Assembly: GCF_018320785.1 (NCBI RefSeq)
Contig: NC_054881.1
Location: 20,956,275-21,020,274 of the forward strand
DNA from: Cheilinus undulatus
Lineage: Eukaryota; Chordata; Actinopteri; Labriformes; Labridae
Direction of reading: 5' to 3'
Length of the DNA: 64,000 nucleotides
In this document: positions 46,201-56,100 of the stretch, in pieces
How the letters are laid out: every line of letters begins with the position of its first letter
How positions within the stretch are numbered: position 1 is the first letter of the stretch
Translations under genes and position numbers: made by a program
The notes under the pieces: model-generated
The model's database searches: none
Seen by the model: the letters and a program-made list of their open reading frames with translations, nothing else
Told to the model about the DNA's origin: nothing

Positions 46201-49200
46201 TTCTGCCCTCATACCCAGAGTCCTCTGAGTCCTCCGAGGAATCTGAAGGTGAGTATTTAACCTAGAGTTCTTTATCTAAGCAGTTTCTGTAAGCAAAGTA
46301 AGCTGATATTTCAGAATTTGTCATTTTTTGATGACAATATCTGTTTTTTTTTATATTCAACAGGGAGAAAGAGACAGGGTAAGTTTTGTAAATCTACACT
46401 AAAGAACAAAAGAACAAACTCAAACATTATTCTAAATATAAGCGACACTACTGACTGTTTCTTGGTTCTCTAAGCTCAGTTCCAATACACCCCTGGTCCC
46501 TACCACTACAACTAACTCTGTATTTTGCACGTTCAAAGTTCAGTCCAATATTCAATTTTTACTCCTACCACTCCATTTCAAGTGCCCCGTTGCCCATGAA
46601 ACAACATCAAATTACATTGGACTGTTGTTGTAATTTGTAAACTATCTTTTATGAGAATTGCTATTGTACTCAGTTTAAAGTGTGCCTCTGGAAAATCTCC
46701 ATTTGATAGGCCATGTGCTCCTAGCACTTAACTCTACCCCTCTTTTCCAATAAGAATCTAACCCTAACCGTTAGACGTGAATGTGCAAGCTCCAAAGGCC
46801 TCCTAATTTTTTTATTAGGAAACCAGAAAACTAGTGAAAAACCTGGCCTGCAAACCTAGTAAACAGTCTGCTTACATGTACAAAAGAAAGCTTGCCCTCC
46901 ACAAAGCCAACAAAGCTACATTTGATATGAAGGCAACACAGCTACACAGCTAACAAAGCTGACGAAGCTACATCAGCTACGAAAGATTCTTAAACTACAT
47001 AGATAATGTAGCTACATAGCTTGATCTAATCTAATCTAGATGTAAAACTAATTAAGCTATGTCAACTACGTTAGCTTATGCTACATTTAATCTGACTTTA
47101 GCTCTGTTAGTTGCATAGCTACGTAAGCTTTAGCTACATTTGCAAAAGCTCATGATGTCAGAGCTAAAGCAAACGCTGCTACATTGGCTTATGTTACATT
47201 AACTACGTTGCTGGCATAGCTATGTCTAAAGCTAAGGGAGCTAAAGAAAACCATATTTCACATAACTTCATCCAAAACAGGTCTATACATAATAATTTAA
47301 TCACAGATTTCACCTCTGACCTTTTTTCTGTTGTATTTACAAATTGTTGTTAGTCTTTAATGTTTGCAGTGTGGTTATTTCATGAATGTAACCACCATGT
47401 TCCTGCTTAAAGCTGAATTTTTACGACAGCTTCAAAAGTGTTGCTTTGACTTTAGCTACTTTAGCTAGCTATGTTAGCTAACTTTAGTTACATTAGTTAC
47501 ACAGCTTAAATTTCTTTAGCTACATCTGCAACAGCTCACATTGTTGAAACTAAAGCTAAAATTGCTTCATTGGCTTTTGTAGTATTGTATTACTATGTAG
47601 CTAGCAAAGCTAACAACCTAAGCAGAGCCACTGTTTGCGTAACTACCTCTAAAATGGGTCTCTACAAAATTTAATCCCAGATTACACCTCTGACCTTTCT
47701 CTGTTTTATTTATGAAATGTTGCTTAGTGTTTAACTGTTGCAGCGTGGTTACTTCATAAATGTGACTGACAGATGTTTATTCGTAAAGCCACATTTTTTA
47801 AAGCATGGTTGTGGCAAATTACATCTCTTCCATTCTGACAGAGACAACATCCCACAGCAGTAGGGTGCAAGAGGGGGCATCTGAGATCTGTGGTCTGTAG
47901 CCAGTCCTCTCTCTGATTCATCCATACTGTTTTAAGCCCAATTCACCCTTTGCCCCTACCACGTAATCCTACCCCCAAACTGGTCGTACACATGTGATTT
48001 CAAGCTAACTCTACAACAGTCATGGTGATATGTCAGCTCGCATTGTGTGACTGACTATTTCCAGTGTATGTCCATTGTGCACGATTTATGTGCTCATCAT
48101 GTCCGGTCTATTAGTTGTGCCCGACCTGAGTTCTCTAACTGTTCATGTGACAGATGTCAGAGTTTTCTTAGAAGAAGAATTATTAAGATTATGATTAATT
48201 TCATTTATTAAAAGGAAGACACATTAACCAGGCATTCAGCTATTTTCATGGTGATTTAAGATGCTGTTCAGCAGTTTTCAAAGTCAAAAAATGCCCCAAA
48301 GTTGTGGAATCTGCTTGTGGTTTAGCATTCACAGTGCTAGCATGCAGTTGTAAGACCAAAATATCAAACATGCAAGAAAACCATCTGACCGGTTAGGAGC
48401 AGCTGGTTGAGCTGTGGTCAGCTGTTGTGTCACTCTGTATTTTACACGACAACATTCAGACTGAAAGTTGCCCAGACTTCCAGGTGCAACTCAAAAATTA
48501 TGTCAGAATTGGCTGAAAACCGCAGTGTGTATGCCCGGCTTTATGTTGCTTGTGTTCAAGTCTAGAGGTGGGATTTCCTGAGTTCTTTTTTATGGAAAGG
48601 GGATGAGTGAAGTTCTAGAGCTACATGGTCCATCAAACAGAGATATTCCAGAGGCACTCTCCAAACCAAGTGCTACTGGAAATCTCCCAGAATACCTTGC
48701 AAATCATTTTCAAGATGGTTGCTTTAGTGTTAAAATAAGTGTGCCGATGTAACCATCTTATGTCACGATTCAGTGTTGTTTCAATGCATTATGGACTTTT
48801 TAATTTGAACAAGAATTTGAAAATATCACTTGAAGTAGAAATATCCAGTAGAGCTGTCATTTCTGTATGGGTAGATGCGGGTGGCACTTATTGGTGATGT
48901 ATGGATTTCACCACTACCCCTTTAAAGGCCTATTTCAAGGTTTGAGCACCTTCCTGGCTGTTTCATGACATTTATGTGCTGGAAATGTAAAGTGATGATA
49001 GAGATTTAACTACCAGGGGAAACTAGACATGATCTCAACCTTGTTCCACACCTTTTGAGTGTATAAGAGCTGTCCTTCCCTGTCCTTTTCTAAATAAAAA
49101 GAAACATATGGTAGGGGAAGGGTTGGAGGCAATGAGTCTGTTTAGAGGAGCTAGGGGACACTTGAAATCCGCTTTCACACCACAGATAAACCTTGCCCAT

Positions 49201-51602
49201 TCACTCCTAAATTGGCACTCTGTTGGCGAAGGCTGCCATGTAGGGAGGCCACTGGCCATCAGTATTAACTAATGACAGATATATATATATCTTATGCAGT
49301 ATTGGGAGTGATTTGGGTTCTGGTCCAAAGACACATAGGCAGATCGGAGCTGGGACTGAACCTCTTACGATTAAGAGACAACTGACTCTACCAACTAAAC
49401 CAGAGTTGCCTGAAAAGGGTAGGGATGGCACTCTGTAGGCCTTGTTTAACATTTTTTCATGGCAAAGATTCTTCTTAGATGAGTTATTTAACACTTACAG
49501 TATATGAAAGCAGGAAGAGATTTTTTTATTAAATAGAAAACACTACTTATACTATTAGTAAAGAGATAAACAGTTAGATTCTTCAGCCAGGGACCTCCAG
49601 CAGGTATTTGGTTGGATTTAGCTGAGCTCAAAGTGGTCAGCACCTCCAAATCCGAGGCCATCGTCCTCTGCCACTAAACGGTGGATTGCTTCCTCCAGGT
49701 TGGGAGGGTGTCTTAGGCCCAAGTGAAGGAGTTCAAGTATCTAGGGGTCTTACTTGTTCACAAGTAAGAGTAGAATGGACCACAAGATCAACAGGTGGAT
49801 TGGCACAGCACAGGCAGTATTGTGGACGCTGTACCATACCACCGTGGTGATGAGGGAGCAGAGCCTGAAGGCAAAACTCTCAATTTACTGGTCAATCTTT
49901 GTTCCGACCCTCACCTATGGTCATGAGCTCTGTGTAATGACCAAAAGCTGGAGCTGGAAGTAGAGCTGCTGCTCCTTTGCCTCAAAAGGAGCCAGTTGAG
50001 GTGGTTCAGGCATCTGATCAGGATGACTCCTGGACCCCTGCCTGTGGTCTTCCAGGCACATCCAACTGGAAGAAGACCCTGGGGTGGACCCAGACTAGCT
50101 GGAGGGATTATATATCTCATCTGGCCTGGGAATGCCTTGAAATCCCACAGTAAGAACTGGAAAATGTTGCTGAGGAGAGGGATATCTGGGTGGACTTACT
50201 TAGTCTCCTGCCAACTCGACCCGGACACAGATAAGCGGAAGAAAATGGATGGATGGTTAACAAATGGTGCTTTGTCCACAGAGGGCACCAGGATCTACAA
50301 ATTAAAATCTCCTCACATATGCCTTAAATAATGATAAAGGATTTACTCCTTTTACTGTGCTTGTGGTTATTTTCTGTCTACTCCCCTGTCTTCCTAGAGC
50401 ACCATGAGAAAGTGTCAGAGCCTGTGAGCAGTTCTGGTAAGAACAAGAAAAAAATTCCTTTAAAATATCTTTATACTTCAGAAAACACTCAACTACTCAC
50501 TTTTATTCACCATTTTTCTCCTCTCTTCTGCAGATGAAAGCACTCAGGATTCAACCAAGGACCAAGGTGAAAACTTAAAAATGCCTAAAAAAGATCCATC
50601 TAAGTGTGTACATGTTTTTTAGTATTATCCATCATCTAAGTATCTCGGTTAGGAAGCAGTGGTTAACATTTTTTGAGGCAGGCTGAAAGTACCTGCTGAG
50701 GCACGATGTGGTGAACTGTTTTGAGCACGCCAAGTGAAAGTCAAATTGTAGGTTATGCAATGAAGGGAAAAAAGGAAAACAGAGCCAGTCAAGGCCAGTC
50801 TGAGCTAGATTTAAATAGAGTTAAAAACCCTTTATGGGTCAGGTTCAAATCTAGAAAATAGTCAAATTCCCCCAAAGCAATTGCAATTTTCAGCCCAGCA
50901 GCTTGTAAAACAACCTCGTAAGCATTTTTGTGTTTAAATGTGCATTAAAATCCTCAGATAAATGTTTTCTGGGGACATTTTTGTGTCACCACAGAAATGG
51001 AAGATCAGTCTGTGGCTTGACCTCGAAAAATAAGATGCAGGGTTTGTTTATTCCAACACAGTCCTCCTTGTATGAGTAAATGTAGGACATGAATCCAGGG
51101 CACTGTGAGGCGTCTGTCCCACAGGTGCTTATTGGGCTTGATTTATAACGTATCATCTGCTTCTGGATATTTTAAGAGCCAAGGATGCACTGTCCCTGCC
51201 CTAAAAGATGCAGAAAGTTGAATTTTAAAACTGATCAAACCCTGAAAATTCAAGGTTTTTAGAGAATAAAAAAGTATTCTTTGTTTCTTTGAAGAATTAA
51301 ACTGCTGAGAAAGAAAGGCTGACTGTGCTGGAGTAGAAAGGTGTAGCTGTAAATGTTAATCCTGCTGGGGTTGAGTGGGGCTGGATTTTTTTTTTTTTTT
51401 TTGCTGTAGAGCAGAAAAATGGTGCAGTCATCATTCATGAGGGCCTGCGCACGAGGAGTGAGTCATATCAGAGTAGAATAAAGACCACTGTGATTCATAA
51501 ACTCGCTCGTGTTTGTCTGGAAAACTACTGAATTGTGTTTATAATGTAAAGCTAGCGTAAAGGAATCCTCTGTCTGTCTGCGTCACAGATGTACTGGAGT
51601 GA
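43242..51602 (+). CDS. Unrecognised secreted acidic Ser/Glu-rich protein, 14 coding exons
   Basis: I cannot name this gene. Coding exons: 43242-43296, 43452-43505, 43600-43626, 45502-45552, 45676-45711, 45802-45822, 45898-45933, 46031-46069, 46219-46248, 46364-46378, 50398-50436, 50534-50566, 51410-51457, 51589-51602. Every intron is GT-AG and in phase 1, so all 12 internal exons (15-54 bases) are multiples of three. The product is 165 aa: a signal peptide (MRFLVPLFVFLAVAAFHS), then a hydrophilic chain with 35 Asp/Glu against 18 Lys/Arg and no Cys. S-x-E sites (Fam20C-type) are at S23, S26, S81, S108, S111, S112 and S134; exon 9 encodes ESSESSEESE. There is one N-glycosylation site (N62) and a tribasic RKR at 118-120. 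It recalls SCPP proteins in composition, but those genes use phase-0 introns. TATA box and AATAAA frame the model. Extra or skipped micro-exons are possible, above all in the 4-kb intron 10. Confidence 0.8.
43915..43970. repeat. Short dispersed-repeat fragment
   Basis: The text aggcaattcgaagtgcttt followed by acataaggc is a sequence repeated in many teleost genomes as the end of a retroposon. The family is uncertain. It lies in intron 3 of the secreted-protein gene. Confidence 0.4.
44735..44990 (+). repeat. Minisatellite, ttttgccactttaaccca units
   Basis: About ten imperfect units of the form ttttgccactttaaccca, often with an inserted 'tgattgccac', run in tandem through intron 3 of the secreted-protein gene. 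They leave a long open frame on each strand that has no biological meaning. Confidence 0.8.
46835..47395 (+). repeat. Dispersed repeat with agctac core, copy B
   Basis: Same block order as copy A at 26990-27635: cctggcctgcaaacc and agtaaacagtctgctta, an agctac/gtagct-rich core (46910-47250), then ccaaaacaggtctatacat and gtggttatttcatgaatgta. It sits in intron 10 of the secreted-protein gene directly before copy C. Confidence 0.65.
47440..47930 (+). repeat. Dispersed repeat with agctac core, copy C
   Basis: A second unit in tandem with copy B, lacking the leading block. It has an agctac-rich core (47455-47620), then aaaatgggtctctacaaaat and gtggttacttcataaatgtg, and the closing gtggtctgtagccagtcctc near 47915 that matches the end of copy A. 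Confidence 0.6.
49270..49412 (-). mobile_element. tRNA-derived SINE, minus strand
   Basis: Reverse-complemented, the head reads TGGTTTAGTTGGTAGAG (A box) and GGTTCAGTCCC (B box, near perfect). The body 'tgtctttggaccagaaccca...tcactcccaatactgc' follows the common teleost SINE consensus, and the copy ends in a (TA)n run at about 49279-49291. It lies in intron 10 of the secreted-protein gene. Confidence 0.85.
49590..50257 (+). mobile_element. Rex3-like (RTE clade) LINE, 3' part
   Basis: Fragments of the reverse-transcriptase C-terminal region are readable: the KEFKYLGVL-type block in DNA at about 49725, AKLSIYWSIFVPTLTYGHEL at 49895-49930, LRWFRHLIRMTPGPLP at 49990-50045 and HPTGRRPWGGPR. It ends in aagaaaatggatggatgg, the GATG-type tail of Rex3. 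It is 5' truncated and broken by several frame changes, so inactive. Inserted in intron 10 of the secreted-protein gene. Confidence 0.85.
51384..51402 (+). repeat. T-run forming the acceptor tract of exon 13
   Basis: A run of about 18 T just 5' of gctgtag is the polypyrimidine tract of the 3' splice site at 51409. Length variation in it could alter inclusion of the 48-base exon. Confidence 0.6.
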
Positions 51603-51674
51603 GAAAACGCAGCAGCATGTTGATACCAACGCTCCCTCATCACCCGGTGTCTGAGCTGCACCGAGCTTACCGTC

Positions 51675-51680
51675 AATAAA
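51675..51680 (+). terminator. Polyadenylation signal of the secreted-protein gene
   Basis: AATAAA 72 bases after the TGA stop (51600-51602). It gives the gene a short 3' UTR and ends it just before the convergent slc20a1. Confidence 0.65.
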
Positions 51681-51803
51681 AGGGAACTATTAAACCTATC
51701 TGTAGTGACTGTGTGAAGCTTTTGTCGTTAAATAGGCTATGATTAAATATCATCATGGTGACTGGTAAAAAAAAGACAAGCACAACACCTGTATTTTCCC
51801 ATT

Positions 51804-51809
51804 TTTATT
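51804..51809 (-). terminator. slc20a1: Candidate slc20a1 polyadenylation signal
   Basis: tttatt on the plus strand is AATAAA on the minus strand, about 1.37 kb downstream of the slc20a1 stop. If used, the two convergent genes end within roughly 125 bases of each other. Confidence 0.5.
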
Positions 51810-53181
51810 TTTTGTTTTTTTATATCCACAAGTGTGAATTATAGTTATGTTGATGTGCATTAAAAAAACAAAACAAAAACTCCTCTTTGGTACCTAACGG
51901 GAAAATAAAACAATTAAGGCAACTAGAGCATCTACAGGTCTGAAATGCATTTTGTACTGCAGCCAAATGACCACACGTCGGTGGCATGCACATGTACGTC
52001 CACCCTCATTCAAACAGATCAGCTCAAACCATCACTGTTATACAACTTCCAGATTCAGCTTCCTGTTCCTCTTTAATTTTTAAAACCAGCTTCTCAGGGC
52101 CGAGCGAGAGGGAAGAAACTAGAGCAACCCAAACTTCTGGACAGGTGCAAAAATTCCACGGAAAAATCAAACTGGGAAGTAGGTGATGAAAGGTTAGCAG
52201 GTGAGAAAACGAGGCTGAGACAGACCTAAAGCATTTAACCGCCAAGTATGATGCAATCAAGTTTTTACAGGAGACATAAGGTCATGTTTGGGAGAATTAG
52301 GTGACATTCTGCTGTTATGAAGCTCAAATTCAAGTAATAAAGTTATTTCAGGTAGCTAAGTCTACACTGAACTCAACTGGGAGACAAAAGAGACTCTGAT
52401 ATGCTAATTTAACCCAACGATTGTGCCTGAAGTGGCTTCCTTTATACGCTGATGACAGTATTTCATCTATAATTTCACAAGTAGGCATTTAGTGTGAACA
52501 GCTGTTAAGAAAACACACCAACCTTACAGTTTAAAGTCAACTTTGTTCCAGAACACCAGGGAGGAAGACAAACATCCCAATTAAGAAAATAAAAAGGAAG
52601 CCAGGTGAAAAATAGGTAATTTATAACAAATACTTGATTTCTGGGGGGAATACACACAAACACACTTTTTTAACCTAAAAATACTCCTTTGCAACTACAT
52701 TATTTTGAGCATGTGTTATGACTAGAGTTACATCAGTAAAAGGCTAATACTGCATTTTAATTGTTCATTTCTTACTAACATGTAAAACAAAATTAAAACA
52801 GCATGTTGTATATACATAATTGCAAAGTAAAAAACAATGGAAGAATGAATAGTAGAAAAAAAATCAGTTGATGCTTTTTGATTAACTCTTTACAGAATGA
52901 TATAAAAAAGCAAGTCAGAACAAAGAAATGCAAATTCCCCACTGTAAGTGAAGTGGCCCAACTGGAACAAACAGCAAATTCTATGTTGAAAATGATGCAG
53001 CCAAGAACCACAGGCCCATATCACAACTCATGTCAAACTTCGTTTTTTTTTGCCTTTTCTTCCAATGTTGTTGGCTTGAGGTAAGCAATATATTTCGACC
53101 ATCTGACTTTACTCCTCGTCTCCTGGTGCGCACTGGAGCGGTTTCTTTCTCCTCCCCCCTTGGCGGGGTGCAGCCGAACGC

Positions 53182-56100
53182 TCACAGGATGCCATAGAGG
53201 AAGACTGCCATGATGGCGGCGCTGATCAGGCCAGAGATGGGCACAGTCACGAACCAAGCCATGAAGATGTTTCTGAACAGGCGCCAGTCCACAGCCTTTC
53301 TGGAACGCAGCCATCCTACTGCAACCACAGAGCCCACCTAAAGACAGCACAGATGTTACATAACCTTCAACAACACCATCTTCCTTAAGCAGGGCACACT
53401 TGAGATATCAGGCAGACTTTTCAACTCTTCTGATGAAGTAAATTCCTGATTTTTTTTTTTTTAAGATCCTAGGGATTACTATCAAATCTTCCCTGATTTT
53501 CCTGTCATGTGAGGTAGGTTAGAAGTGATCTTATCAGTCTGGAAGAGCATAAGGTCAAGTATATACAGTCTGATGTCCTGTTTGAGAGGAACCCCAAGGG
53601 CACCTAGTTTATGATAGTGTGAAAATGGCACATCTTTATACAACTGGTTGTCAGAGGCTGGTAAAAGTATCATACAATTTCAATGAAAATAATCAAATAC
53701 CCTATACGTACCTCTGTTTAGGCATTTCATACCTTATTTAAAAACCGAAATATCTCTGTGTGAGGTCTTGACAAATAAAAATCTGGCCATTTTTCACTCC
53801 CCAGTCTTGTGTGGCCAGGGACAGGGTTTAGTCTCTCCTTCTCAAAATTGGGGGTTCACCCCTGCTGGTCAACATGTCAGACTTGTGCAATCTTGTCATG
53901 CCATTTGCATGACAGATGATTGATATATGCAGAGTTCTACAGGTGGGACAGAAAGGGCTGAAGAAAGGAACTCAGCTTTTCTTCCCCAGCTCCCCATATT
54001 TTGTCCACCTCGCCTTTATTGATCTTGTCCCCAGTAACAAACTGCTGCTGATGAGAATCATGTCTAATTTCATAATTGAAAAAACGAGGGCTATCAAGAG
54101 TAATTGCATTAATTTTGATCAACTAAGAGCCAGTTTTTGTATTTACTTTTTAACCGCAAGTCTTGTTGTCCCTTTCAGCACTTTGGTTAAGCCACTGCGG
54201 TGTCTCTCTGCAGCCACAGCTTGCACTTAAGAAATCAGACAGCTCAGTGGACAAGTCAAGTCATCTTAAGTCAATGTTCCCCCTTGTTCCTCAATGTTTC
54301 CTCTTAATCCATAAAGTTTTTTTTCTTCCTGTGGTTAAGTTAATGTCAAACTGTTTGAGCTACTTCTAAAAGCAGGTCTGTATACAAACAGATAATAGTA
54401 TAAAATGATTCAAATACAGTTTTAAATGCAAAAGACTGGAATATCAAAAGTGTGTTCAAAGGATGCAATTAACCTCAGAAATTCAGAAAATAATCGCAAT
54501 TAGAATTTGTGATCATTTTCAGTCCAAGTGAAAACTATTAAAAGTTAGAATAATCCTACTTAACATAGGAAAGATGGACCTACATGTCAATTATTCCTAC
54601 CTGGTAGATTTGTCTCTAAATGTATGTAAAAGCACAAGCAAAGAAATGCTTAGGAATTAGCAGAATAGCATGTGGTCGCTGCCCTGTCCATTCCCATCCA
54701 GATCGTTAAAAAGAAGGGTTTGGTATTTAGGTTTAAAACAAAGATCATGAACATTATTTCAAAGAACTCAAAGAAGAATACCTGCAGATGCTTTGCAGCA
54801 TTCACTGCAATAACACCTTTGTCTGTAGCCTAAGAACAGTTTTAATTTCCACCGTTAACAAACTCATGCAAAATATTAAACTGTGCCTGCGTCAAGAAGG
54901 TCCAACCTGGTTTTAGTATTTGATGCAAACATACTGAGGTCATTTTGTCCATAATTTTATTTTCAAAAACGCACATTACAGTATCATTTAATTTTGATTC
55001 CTTTTAAAGCCTAGTTTCATTTTAGTTTCAGCTGAGGAAATAATTCTACATTTTGTTAATTTTACTTCATGACAACCTTGCCTAGCACAGACAACAGACA
55101 TTGGGATTTTAACAGTAAACAAAGCAATAGTCAGGTGGGAAGTGAGCTGACTGAAGGAAGAAGCACAACCACAACAATTAAAATTGATATAGCCTATATT
55201 AATGTTATATCTGTGACTTAATTCATGAGTTTGTTGATCAGTCTCAGCAATTTTTCAGTCCTCCTGCTAGCTGCCTGATGTGTTTGTTCATTTAAAGTTG
55301 TCTCTGACCATGAGACATGTTATGAGGTTTTTACAGTGAATGGAATCTTGTTGTGCAGTGTGTTGGATCTGATCTAACTGCTGCTCTTCAAGCACCTCAG
55401 GAACAAAACTGTTAAATAATTATTTATCGTGTGAGGTTTCTTACATAACTAGCACCTTCTAAGATAGAAAACATCTTTTAGTGTCGAACAGGTATGGAAT
55501 TTATTACTTAAATTATCTGTCTGCATGTTGTAAGTGTTAGATGTTATAATAGAGAAAGTGGCTCAACATTAAAAAAAGTCTTCCAGACAGTGTTCCTGTT
55601 TACTTTAGCTTCCCTCACACTAAAATGTCCCTTCCCCCGTGTCTAGTCTAGCTCCTAAACCGCAGTGTTTGACCAGCTTACCTTGCAGTGGGTAGTGGAA
55701 ACAGGCAGGCCAATGTTGGAGGCGACCACGACAGTCAAGGCTGATGCCAGCTCGATGCTGAAACCACTGCAGGGGAAAAAAACAACTTGTGTCTCTCAAT
55801 CATGTGTGAGCATGCTCTCTGGATTCAAAGAGTGTTAATGCCTTAAAAGGTTGTGGTTTTGAAGTTGAGGAGAAACAGGTTCTGAGCTGTTTGTGGAGTT
55901 TGTACCTTGAGGGAGTGATGGGGGTGAGGTCCTTGCCCATAGTCTGGATCACTCTGCGTCCCCAAACCCAGAGCCCAGCACAGATGCCAACACCACCGTA
56001 CAGCAGCAGCCAGATGGGCGTGGGTGCGTTTGTAGTCACGCTACTCGTTTGGTACACCAACCACAGAGCTACCAACGGTCCAATGGCATTGCTGCGGGGG

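Noticed and set aside
43242-51602. Calling the secreted gene an SCPP (for example osteopontin- or starmaker-like)
   Set aside because: Composition fits, but all introns are phase 1 whereas SCPP genes use phase 0, and no diagnostic sequence was recognised. Left unnamed.
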